A stretch of 64,000 bases of DNA from positions 32,063 through 96,062 of the forward strand of contig DBDJ01000039.1 of assembly GCA_002293525.1 (NCBI GenBank), written 5' to 3'. Under the pieces are notes generated by a model. It had not been told where the DNA came from, made no database searches, and worked only from the letters and a program-made list of their open reading frames with translations. A program made the translations under genes and the position numbers. Within the stretch, counting starts at the first letter, position 1; each line of letters begins with the position of its first letter. This document shows, in pieces, positions 56,548 to 64,000 of the stretch. This DNA is from Lachnospiraceae bacterium UBA935 (GTDB lineage Bacteria; Bacillota; Clostridia; Lachnospirales; Lachnospiraceae).

Positions 56548-57432
56548 TTATAAAATACCGTATTCTTTCATGGCTTTTTCCAGTCTGGGGACATTAACTG
56601 CTTCCATCTCGGTCAGCGGACGCCGTAATGTACCTACCTCCATGCCCATCAGGTTCAATGCTTTTTTGACTGGAATCGGGTTTACTTCGCAGAACAGGGC
56701 ACCGCAAAGCGGTATGGCATCCAGCTGCATCTGCGCACTTTCCGTAACCGCTCCGGCTAAATAACGGGCACAGATGTCGTGGGTCTGCCGGGGCGCGATA
56801 TTGGATAGAACGGAAATCACTCCTTTTCCGCCCAGGGAAAGCAATGGGACAATCTGGTCGTCATTACCGGAATATAGGTCTACCTTGCCGCCTGCCAGAT
56901 GCATCAGTTTGGCAATCTGGGCAATATCCCCGCTGGCTTCTTTTACTCCCACGATATTCGTTACTTCTGTGCACAGCCTGACAACGGTATCCGGCAGGAT
57001 GTTGCAGCCGGTCCGACTCGGTACATTATATAGGATAACCGGTATCTTCACGGCATCGGCAATTTCTTTAAAATGCTCAAACAAGCCTTTTTGCGTGGCT
57101 TTATTGTAGTAAGGTGATACGACCAGCAGCGCGTCGGCGCCGGCTTTCTCAGCTTCCACGGAAAGATACACCGCCGTGTCGGTACAATTGGAGCCGGTTC
57201 CCGCAACTACGGGTATCCTGCCGGCCACTTTTTCCACGCAGAACCGGATCACTTCGATATGCTCCTCATGGGTCAGGGTTGATGCTTCTCCCGTTGTGCC
57301 GCAAGCGATAATCGCATCGGTGCTGCCCTTAACCTGAAATTCGATCAGTTCTGCCAGTTTCTCATAGTTTACTGCTCTGTTTTCGTCAAACGGTGTCACC
57401 AGCGCGACACCTGCTCCGGTAAATACTGCCAT
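56548..57432 (-). CDS. dapA: 4-hydroxy-tetrahydrodipicolinate synthase
   Basis: 294 residues. ACGTTGEASTL, catalytic Tyr in VILYNVPSRTGCN and Schiff-base Lys in IVGVKEASGD. Condenses pyruvate with aspartate semialdehyde, the entry to the lysine/DAP branch needed for cell wall. Preceded by a lysine riboswitch, so it is made when lysine is scarce. Confidence 0.98.
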   Translation of the reverse strand: MAVFTGAGVALVTPFDENRAVNYEKLAELIEFQVKGSTDAIIACGTTGEASTLTHEEHIEVIRFCVEKVAGRIPVVAGTGSNCTDTAVYLSVEAEKAGADALLVVSPYYNKATQKGLFEHFKEIADAVKIPVILYNVPSRTGCNILPDTVVRLCTEVTNIVGVKEASGDIAQIAKLMHLAGGKVDLYSGNDDQIVPLLSLGGKGVISVLSNIAPRQTHDICARYLAGAVTESAQMQLDAIPLCGALFCEVNPIPVKKALNLMGMEVGTLRRPLTEMEAVNVPRLEKAMKEYGIL

Positions 57433-57494
57433 TTTTCTCCTCCTGCCTAATACATATGTTGGGTTTCGGGATAAGGCACCCTGTCCTATGAATG

Positions 57495-57518
57495 AAAAAT
57501 GCCGGCATGCGGCCGGCT
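57495..57518 (-). terminator. Riboswitch expression-platform terminator
   Basis: Minus strand GCCGGC (57517-57512), 5-base loop, GCCGGC (57506-57501), then TTTTT. Formed when lysine is bound, it stops the transcript before dapA. Confidence 0.85.
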
Positions 57519-57552
57519 ATTAAGCATTAACAAATCATGATCTGTCATACTT

Positions 57553-57722
57553 CCGATAGCGCCCCACCAATTACTTGATGACAGTCATGCAATTCTTCAT
57601 TGCATGCCCAAGGACCGAATTGCAGCGGGTCGGTTCCTTTCGGCGTTTTACCCTTTCCTTTTTCTTCAACTGTATCTGCTACATCGGAAAAATTACTGAT
57701 GAAAAACGCAACCTCTATCCCT
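57553..57722 (-). promoter_or_regulatory. Lysine riboswitch (L box)
   Basis: About 170 nt with the conserved L-box parts in order on the minus strand: GGGATAGAGGTTGCG, CAGTAAT, AGGGTAAAACGCCGAAAGG, GACTGTCATC and GTGGGGCGCTATC. The first and last pair as stem P1. Position before dapA fits. Confidence 0.93.
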
Positions 57723-57739
57723 GTTATTAATTTAAATCA

Positions 57740-57768
57740 ATCATAGCACTGCCGGATGTTGTTGTCAA
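57740..57768 (-). promoter_or_regulatory. Promoter of the dapA-dapB unit
   Basis: Minus strand TTGACA (57768-57763), 17-base spacer, TATGAT (57745-57740), just before the riboswitch. Confidence 0.85.
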
Positions 57769-58005
57769 TGAGTAGTTTGTGAACAGTACTGGCTGAAACT
57801 GGCTGACTGGCTGAACTTGAGATTCTAACATATATCTCAGAGAATGCAAATAGCAAATTAATAAAAAACTACTTACCTCTAATAATTTTCGGGTTCCCAT
57901 AGTAAAACCTGCCATTTCGCAGGCGGGAATGCCGGAACCGGCGCCAGTCTTGGCCGCCAGTTCCTACAATATCACTCATTAAGATTGTCTATGTGATATC
58001 TCGTT
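57769..58005. other. Intergenic region downstream of the giant protease gene
   Basis: No gene. Contains a 7-bp inverted repeat ATATCAC/GTGATAT (57969-57975 and 57993-57999) shortly after the protease stop, possibly ending its transcript, though without a T-run. Confidence 0.4.
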
Positions 58006-61000
58006 TCATTCAATCAATTGCCAGACATCGCTCTTGCCCGGCACATCGCCCTTGGTCCACCACTTGGCCTGATAAACATGGCCTTCATACGTGACTCTGT
58101 TGCCGCCGGTATAAGCTGTTTGTGGATTGTAGGATCCGGAAACTCCGCTGTCGGTATTGCCTCCGGAAGCCTTTTCCCATGCCTGGTTGACATCGGGCGC
58201 TCCCCCTCCCTGAATCCACCACTTAGCCTTATAAGTTACACCGTTATACACTGCCGTATCTCCGGCCACATAGATCCTGCCGGGATCATAGGTATCCTCG
58301 GTGTTGCCAGGGTCAGCCGGTTCCTCCCCGCCGCTGCTGCCCTCTTCTTCCTCCGGGTCTTTGCCGTCCGGCTTTTCGTCTGTTTTTCCGGGATCATCAC
58401 CTTCTTTTTGATCTTCTCCTCCGGCGGTATTATTCTGGCCACCGTCCTCTTCTCCGTCAACTGTTTCATCTTGGCCGCCGGTCTGGCCGTCTCCGGCTGT
58501 TTCATCCTGGCCGCCGGTCTGGCCGTCTCCGGCTGTTTCATCTTGGCCGCCTGCCTCTTCTCCGCCGACTGTGTCGTCCTGATCGCCGGTCTGGCCGTCT
58601 CCGGCTGATTCCGGAAAGCGTACTGTATCGCCCATGCCTCGTAGGGTCGGATAGCTGTTTTCTTTTATTTCCCAGATGTCTTCAAAGTCCCAGCCGGCAT
58701 CGGTGTAAGTGGACTGCCGCTTCATCTCTTCGGTGGTGCGGCCCTCCGCCTGGCCGCCGGCTTCGCCGGCCAGGTCGGTGTCAAAGTAGCAGTTTAGGAT
58801 GATCCCGGCACTGCCGCTGAAACCGCTGGGATTATCCGACAGGGAATAGCAGTTTTCGATCTGTGCGGTATTTTCTATTTTGATATAGCCTACGAAGCCT
58901 GCTGAGCTTTTTTTCGCTGATACATTCCCGGTAGAAAAGCAGTTTTTCACTGTGACGGTACTGGTTAAGTAGCCGGCAAACCCGCCGGCGGTGATCCCGT
59001 CCGTCACATGGCCGGTCGCATAGCACTGCTCAAAAAGCCCGCCCGATACATAACCGGCTAGGCCACCGACATATGATCCTGCCACATTGACGGCGGCATA
59101 AGAATTCCTGACTTCCCCGCCTTGCATATACCCTATCAGGCCGCCGGTATGTCGGGAGCCGGTCACAAGCGTGCCGGCCACGGTGCTTCCTCCGATCATG
59201 CCGGTGCTGTGACCGGTCAAGCCGCCCGTATCGGAAGTGCCTGTCACAGCCACGTCTACGCTACATGTTTCAATAATACCGCTGTTGTGTCCGGTCAGAC
59301 CGCCCGTCGCAAGACTGCCTGTCACGACTCCTTCTACGGTACAGGCTTCGATGTCACCTGCGCTGTAGCCGGCCAGGCCGCCGGTCTGGTTCCGCCCCGT
59401 GACCTGTATGCCCTCTAGGGAAAGGCCGGTGATTTTTCCTTTGTTATATCCGAACAGGCCGACATGATCCTGGTCCGGCAGGGCGACCGTCAGGTTCCGG
59501 ATCGTGTGGCCGTTTCCGTCCAGCATGCCGTAAAAAGGGTTTTGAGAACCGCCCAGCGGGATCCATTCATGGCCGCTTAAATCAAGGTCCGCTGTCAGGC
59601 GGTAACTGCCGCCTAAGTTCTGGCGGATGTTTTCCAGCTCTTCCGGCGTGCTGATCTCCGTATAACTCCTGGCCGGCTGGGGCAGGCCCTGCAGAACCGG
59701 ATAGCCTTCTTCCCCCGTCATCCAGACGCTGTCAAAATCCCAGCCGGTGTAGGTGGACTGCCGTTTCATCTCATCGGTGGTACGGCCTTCCGGCTGGGCG
59801 GCGGTTCCGGCCAGATCCTTGTCAAAGTAACAGGCGGTCATCGTTCCGGCGATGAGACTGAAGCCGTTGGGATTACTGGACAGGGAATAGCTGTTTTCAA
59901 TCCGCAGGTCAGGAGCGTAAGATGATGCTGTGTGACCCACAAATCCTGCCGTATTGCTTCCCAAGGATACATTTCCGCGGGCAAAGCTGTTCCTCACTAT
60001 GACAGCCCCGTCTACGCAACCGATAAACCCGCCGGCAGAAGTACCTTTCACATGTCCTGACGCATAGCACTGCTCCAGGAGCATGTCGTAAGCGGAACCG
60101 GCCAGACCGCCGGCATACTGAGTTCCTGATACATTCACAGCGGCATAGGAATTCCTGATTTCCCCTTCCCCCAAGGTACCGGCCAGACCGCCGATGCTGC
60201 TGCCTTTTCCGGTTATCAGGCCGCCGGTCACCGCGCATCCTTCGATGCTGCCATAGCTGCTGCCGACAAGGCCGCCGACAGAACTGCCGCCGCTCACATA
60301 ACCTTCCACAGAGCTTGCTTTGATGCTGCCGTCATTATGGCCGACAAGACCGCCGGCATCATCGTTGCTGCCCGTCACATAACCTTCCACAGTACATGCA
60401 TCGATGCTGCCGTCATTATAGCCGGCCAGGCCGCCGGTGTCATCGTTGCCGGTCACAGAACCATCTATGTGACATGACATGATACTGCCGTAATTTATAC
60501 CAGCCAGGCCGCCGGTAAAGTTCCGCCCGCTGATCTGGACGTTGTCCAGGGACAGGCCGGTGATGACTCCGTCATTGGTTCCGAAGAAGCCGACAGCTTC
60601 GCCGGCCGGCAGATCGACCGTCAGGTTACTGACGGTATGCCCGTTACCGTAAAAGACACCTTTAAACGGTTTTCTCATGGTGCCGATCGGAACCCATTCT
60701 ATGCCTTCCATGTCGATGTCTTCGGTAAGGCGATAAATACCGGCCAGATCCTGCCGGATCAGCGCCAGCTGCTCCGGGGTGCTGATGTCTTCATATTCCA
60801 CTAGGTCATACAGGTTGCTGACGGTACCGTCCATGAATACCAGTTCATAGGAAGGGCCGCTACTGACGGTCAGTTTCCCTTGACCTGCGGCAGTACGGAT
60901 ACTTATGCTGGCAGTCCCTTCTATCCAGCCGGCCTCTACATCTTCCTGCCTGATGCCTGACAGGAACAGGATGCGGTTGTCCCCGCCTTTGTCGATGACG

Positions 61001-63996
61001 GTATTGTCTCCGAACCAGTTCCCGAAGAAATAGGTGTCGCTGCCGCCACTGTCCCTGATCACATTGGTACCGTGTTCGTACCAGTAAGCATCTGCCGCAC
61101 TGGTTCCGGTGACGGTATCGTCGCCGACGGTTCCGATAAAGATATTCTGCCGTCCCATGTCCGCCAGATAGCCGTAGGTGCTGTTTGCTTCGGCCAGGAC
61201 ATCGCGGAAACTGTCGGGGGCTATGTAACCGGACATGGAAAGGGTATGGATATTGATGACGAAGTTGACCAGCAGGCTTTCCCCGCTGTCCCGGTCTGCT
61301 GCGATCCGCTCCAGAAGGATGGCGGCCACGCCAGAGAAGTCAAGGGTCATGTCTTCGGGGTCGGCACCGGCCGGCACAGCTGCTTCATATAGGAAGCGGT
61401 AATGGGTCTGGGCCATTAATATCTGATAAACCGTATTGGATATATGGCTGTAGCCTTGGGTGATGACCGCCATGGCATTGGAGCCGGTGCCGCCGGTATA
61501 TTTTTCTCCGATGAAAGCCTCCAGCACTTTCAGGCTGCTGTCCGTACCGGTCCATTGATAAAGGATCTGGGGCATCAGATTTCTGCGGGCAGTCTCGTCC
61601 TGCTCTGCGATAAACCTCTCCAGCAGGCTCTTAAGGCTGCCGGAATCATCCCGCATCAAGGCCTGATGAAGGCTGTAGACGGAGCCGAAGCCACGGATAT
61701 CCGGCAGAGCCGCCACTGCCGCGCTTACGTCCAGCTGCTCTTCGGCATCAGAATCAGCCAGGTCGCGCACGAACCAGATGTCCGCGACATCGGCCGTGGT
61801 CTGATCTGTTTTCGTGACAGTGCTGACCTGCCTGTGGATGTTGCCGTGGACATCCTGTATATCGGTCTCTGTATAAGCCAAATCGACGGAGAGGATGCCG
61901 GCTTCTTCCAGAGTGGCCAGTTCGCCCGGCGCAGAGCGGCCGTTGCTGTCGGCATCCTGCCAGATGAGCAGCGAGCCGAAGAGGGCGTCCCGGGCATCAA
62001 AGATCCCGTCGCCGCTGTCGTCCAGATCCCTGAGGGCTTCAAAGCCGTTGGCGGCATCCTGCCCGTCCCGCAGCAGGGTATTGTTGCCGAAAAGCTCCCT
62101 GCCATTGCTGATCCGGCCATCACCGTCCAGGTCACGGGCCAGGATGCCTTCGGAAGGCCCGGCCCAGCCGGTCCGAATCCGGAAGGAACTGCCCTGATGG
62201 TTGAAATAGATGCCCTGGCTGAGGGGAAGGGTCTCGATGCCCGCCCCGTCCAGGTCGATGAGCAGCGGGGACACGGTATCTGCGGCGATGCCGAGGGCGT
62301 CCTTTCCGTAGGCCACGGCATTGCCCATGCCGGTATCAAGGATCTGCCTGAAGAAGCTGGCACCCTTGTGCATCCACACTGTCTCGGAGGAAGCGGACCG
62401 CTCCTCAGCGGTTACCGACTTGACTTGATAATAATAATCCGGATCGGAAAACCAGCCTTCCACGGTTTCCGTGAACTCCGGCTTGTCCGTGTCAGTGGTG
62501 CCGACCAGGATGTATGGGCCGGTCAGTTCTTTGGAGCGGTAGATTTCATAGCCGGTCACGTCGTCAGTGTTGGGGCCGGTGATTTCCCATTTGATGGTAT
62601 ATGTATTAAAAACATGAATAAAGCCTTTTGTCTGGGTGGAGTATTCGGTAATCTGCGGTATGGGGATGTCAGTGGACATCTTGACAGCCGCTTCGGCATC
62701 GGCAAGCGGATACTGGTAATCGGCTACATCAATATTCATGCTTTCCCGGTTATCCTCTATTACGGCAGTACCCGACTGCATGATGATATTCCTTACTTCC
62801 GCACCGGTCAGATTCGGATTGGCGCTCCATACCATAGCGGCGATCCCGGTGACGTGGGGGGCGGCCATGGAGGTCCCGTCCAACATGAAGTAATAGCCGT
62901 CGCCGTATTCCGGGGTATCTATTATTACTCCCTCGTCGTCGTAATAGGGATAATAGGAGGCTGCCGTGGTACTATATATCCGCACGCCCGGAGCCACCAC
63001 GTCGATATCAGGGCCGTAGTTGGTGAAGGAGGCCATGTTATATTTCCCGGGATCCCTCGGATCGTAGGGCGGAGTGACCGCTCCTACGACTATGGTACGG
63101 TTGCGGATATCGATATCTTTGAACTTGACGAAGGCGTTGCCGGGATGTTTAAAGGCATTGCCGGCGGCAGCGACGATGAGGAAGTCACGTCCTTTGTCTC
63201 TTAAATCTGTAAGCATTTCCTCATACTTTGGTGTGTTTGTCTCAAATTCACTGCCCAGGCTGATGTTAATTACACGGACACCTTGCTCGACAAGCCAGCG
63301 TATTCCCCAAATAACTTCTTCCTCATCTATAACGCCTTCAGGTGACACGTCGGCACCGTACATCATGCCCGGCTCAAGATCTACTACTCCAGTAATACCA
63401 GTCCTGTTGTTATGAATAGCCGCGATCGTTCCCATGACATGAGTGCCATGGATCTGATTTAAAAATGCTTTTTCTGTTTCTTCGTTGACGTTTTCATATC
63501 TTAGCTTTACATCCAGCTCCTTTAAATCTTCATGGCCAATCATAAAACCATCGTCTAATACCCCTATTTTTATGTTATCAATTTTATCTGGCAATAGTTT
63601 CCATGCTTCTGGGGCATTAATAGCATCAAGACCCCATTGCCGGTAAGGCAAGTTCCATTCGTAATATTCAGGAGCTGTGTCATATAGACCTAAAGATGTC
63701 CTCTGTTTATATTCATCTAGGCCATTAACTTCATTGCTGACGGGCGTTTCACTCCACCATGGGTCATCTGTCTGATACAGGGTCAGTCCACCCACATAAT
63801 AAAGTTTTACATTTTCAATCTGTTCTTCATATTTGGATTCTAACTGCTCACACATGTCCTCCAGCTCTGCCTCAGTGCTTTCAGGTACCTGGATATAATA
63901 TCTATCTATCATTGATAAATCACCTATAATTTCCCCTCCGATATCTTCTATCATTTCCATTACTTCCTCATCAGAAATGGTAGTGTCAAAAACCAC
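58006..63996 (-). CDS. Giant subtilisin-like protease with GLUG repeats and two chitin-binding-type domains (5' end doubtful)
   Basis: 1996 residues visible. Propeptide-like start (VVFDTTISDEEVMEMIEDIG), S8 catalytic domain with Asp148 (IGVLDDGFMIG), His183 (IHGTHVMGTIAAIH) and Ser near 375 (DGTSMAAPHVTG), a fibronectin-III-like domain (about 455-535), Ca-binding-like Asp-rich segments (DLDGDGRISNGRELFGNN), RTX-like GGSDTYFFGNW, two blocks of GLUG repeats (about 1070-1420 and 1450-1780), a Gly/Gln/Asp/Thr repeat linker, and two CBM5/12-type modules with KWW (AVYNGVTYKAKWW, VTYEGHVYQAKWW). A secreted, polymer- or surface-binding protease. The frame opens at GTG 63996 directly after an in-frame TAG (63999-63997); the signal peptide is not in view. 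Confidence 0.9.
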   Translation of the reverse strand: MVFDTTISDEEVMEMIEDIGGEIIGDLSMIDRYYIQVPESTEAELEDMCEQLESKYEEQIENVKLYYVGGLTLYQTDDPWWSETPVSNEVNGLDEYKQRTSLGLYDTAPEYYEWNLPYRQWGLDAINAPEAWKLLPDKIDNIKIGVLDDGFMIGHEDLKELDVKLRYENVNEETEKAFLNQIHGTHVMGTIAAIHNNRTGITGVVDLEPGMMYGADVSPEGVIDEEEVIWGIRWLVEQGVRVINISLGSEFETNTPKYEEMLTDLRDKGRDFLIVAAAGNAFKHPGNAFVKFKDIDIRNRTIVVGAVTPPYDPRDPGKYNMASFTNYGPDIDVVAPGVRIYSTTAASYYPYYDDEGVIIDTPEYGDGYYFMLDGTSMAAPHVTGIAAMVWSANPNLTGAEVRNIIMQSGTAVIEDNRESMNIDVADYQYPLADAEAAVKMSTDIPIPQITEYSTQTKGFIHVFNTYTIKWEITGPNTDDVTGYEIYRSKELTGPYILVGTTDTDKPEFTETVEGWFSDPDYYYQVKSVTAEERSASSETVWMHKGASFFRQILDTGMGNAVAYGKDALGIAADTVSPLLIDLDGAGIETLPLSQGIYFNHQGSSFRIRTGWAGPSEGILARDLDGDGRISNGRELFGNNTLLRDGQDAANGFEALRDLDDSGDGIFDARDALFGSLLIWQDADSNGRSAPGELATLEEAGILSVDLAYTETDIQDVHGNIHRQVSTVTKTDQTTADVADIWFVRDLADSDAEEQLDVSAAVAALPDIRGFGSVYSLHQALMRDDSGSLKSLLERFIAEQDETARRNLMPQILYQWTGTDSSLKVLEAFIGEKYTGGTGSNAMAVITQGYSHISNTVYQILMAQTHYRFLYEAAVPAGADPEDMTLDFSGVAAILLERIAADRDSGESLLVNFVINIHTLSMSGYIAPDSFRDVLAEANSTYGYLADMGRQNIFIGTVGDDTVTGTSAADAYWYEHGTNVIRDSGGSDTYFFGNWFGDNTVIDKGGDNRILFLSGIRQEDVEAGWIEGTASISIRTAAGQGKLTVSSGPSYELVFMDGTVSNLYDLVEYEDISTPEQLALIRQDLAGIYRLTEDIDMEGIEWVPIGTMRKPFKGVFYGNGHTVSNLTVDLPAGEAVGFFGTNDGVITGLSLDNVQISGRNFTGGLAGINYGSIMSCHIDGSVTGNDDTGGLAGYNDGSIDACTVEGYVTGSNDDAGGLVGHNDGSIKASSVEGYVSGGSSVGGLVGSSYGSIEGCAVTGGLITGKGSSIGGLAGTLGEGEIRNSYAAVNVSGTQYAGGLAGSAYDMLLEQCYASGHVKGTSAGGFIGCVDGAVIVRNSFARGNVSLGSNTAGFVGHTASSYAPDLRIENSYSLSSNPNGFSLIAGTMTACYFDKDLAGTAAQPEGRTTDEMKRQSTYTGWDFDSVWMTGEEGYPVLQGLPQPARSYTEISTPEELENIRQNLGGSYRLTADLDLSGHEWIPLGGSQNPFYGMLDGNGHTIRNLTVALPDQDHVGLFGYNKGKITGLSLEGIQVTGRNQTGGLAGYSAGDIEACTVEGVVTGSLATGGLTGHNSGIIETCSVDVAVTGTSDTGGLTGHSTGMIGGSTVAGTLVTGSRHTGGLIGYMQGGEVRNSYAAVNVAGSYVGGLAGYVSGGLFEQCYATGHVTDGITAGGFAGYLTSTVTVKNCFSTGNVSAKKSSAGFVGYIKIENTAQIENCYSLSDNPSGFSGSAGIILNCYFDTDLAGEAGGQAEGRTTEEMKRQSTYTDAGWDFEDIWEIKENSYPTLRGMGDTVRFPESAGDGQTGDQDDTVGGEEAGGQDETAGDGQTGGQDETAGDGQTGGQDETVDGEEDGGQNNTAGGEDQKEGDDPGKTDEKPDGKDPEEEEGSSGGEEPADPGNTEDTYDPGRIYVAGDTAVYNGVTYKAKWWIQGGGAPDVNQAWEKASGGNTDSGVSGSYNPQTAYTGGNRVTYEGHVYQAKWWTKGDVPGKSDVWQLIE

Positions 63997-64000
63997 CTAC

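Noticed and set aside
57727..57915. 62-residue minus-strand ORF upstream of dapA
   Set aside because: Contains the dapA promoter, no ribosome binding site, no likeness to known proteins.
61444..63204. 586-residue plus-strand ORF
   Set aside because: Exact antisense of the giant protease, which has clear S8 motifs; the long frame is a by-product of its codon use.

Overview
The window looks like a chromosome segment of an anaerobic, low-to-mid GC Firmicute of class Clostridia, most likely Lachnospiraceae. The grounds are GGAGG-type ribosome binding sites, frequent GTG/TTG starts, a class III (oxygen-sensitive) ribonucleotide reductase, a ClpC/RadA neighbourhood and a lysine riboswitch in front of dapA. 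I cannot name the species. No rRNA, tRNA or CRISPR array was seen.

Bases 1 to about 22,010 are one end of a temperate tailed-phage genome (prophage). Reading on the minus strand from right to left: a Cro-like regulator, a long early operon of small proteins, an SSB with two OB folds, a secreted lytic transglycosylase, an HUH-type replication protein, RNase H-like, PcfJ-like and HNH-like proteins. Then come a late-gene regulator, a perfect 17-bp inverted repeat where the late promoter should be, and the head module (HNH, small and large terminase, portal, ClpP-type protease, start of the capsid gene) running off the left edge. On the plus strand are the lysogeny genes: a short CI-like repressor facing Cro across three operators, a voltage-gated K+-channel-like gene, and a large serine integrase. 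Three other plus-strand one-gene units with their own promoters (16.3, 17.1 and 17.7 kb), and a candidate small RNA at 13.5 kb, sit against the direction of the early operon.

From 22.1 kb onward is host chromosome, nearly all on the minus strand: a nitroreductase-like protein, radA, a small beta-rich protein, clpC, an SH3-domain membrane protein, a zinc-ribbon regulator, purE-purM-purN-purD, an M29 aminopeptidase, small membrane proteins, pyrF-pyrE, and nrdD with a fused thioredoxin-like domain behind NrdR-like boxes. Next is a signalling island (41-53 kb): TPR lipoprotein, CheA-like kinase without its CheW domain, CheY-like regulator, CheB, a receiver-HD protein, two more histidine kinases and a receiver-HD-GYP protein. 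After it come a patatin-like protein, a eukaryotic-type HisA, an Asn/Thr/Asp-rich lipoprotein (plus strand), dapA-dapB under a lysine riboswitch, and a giant subtilisin-like protease with GLUG repeats and two chitin-binding-type modules that reaches the right edge.

A recurrent oddity of the host part is short tandem duplication right at gene ends, several times copying the last codons and stop of the adjoining gene. The most interesting single item is the complete voltage-sensor/pore K+-channel gene placed between the repressor and integrase of the prophage, where lysogenic-conversion or immunity genes usually lie.
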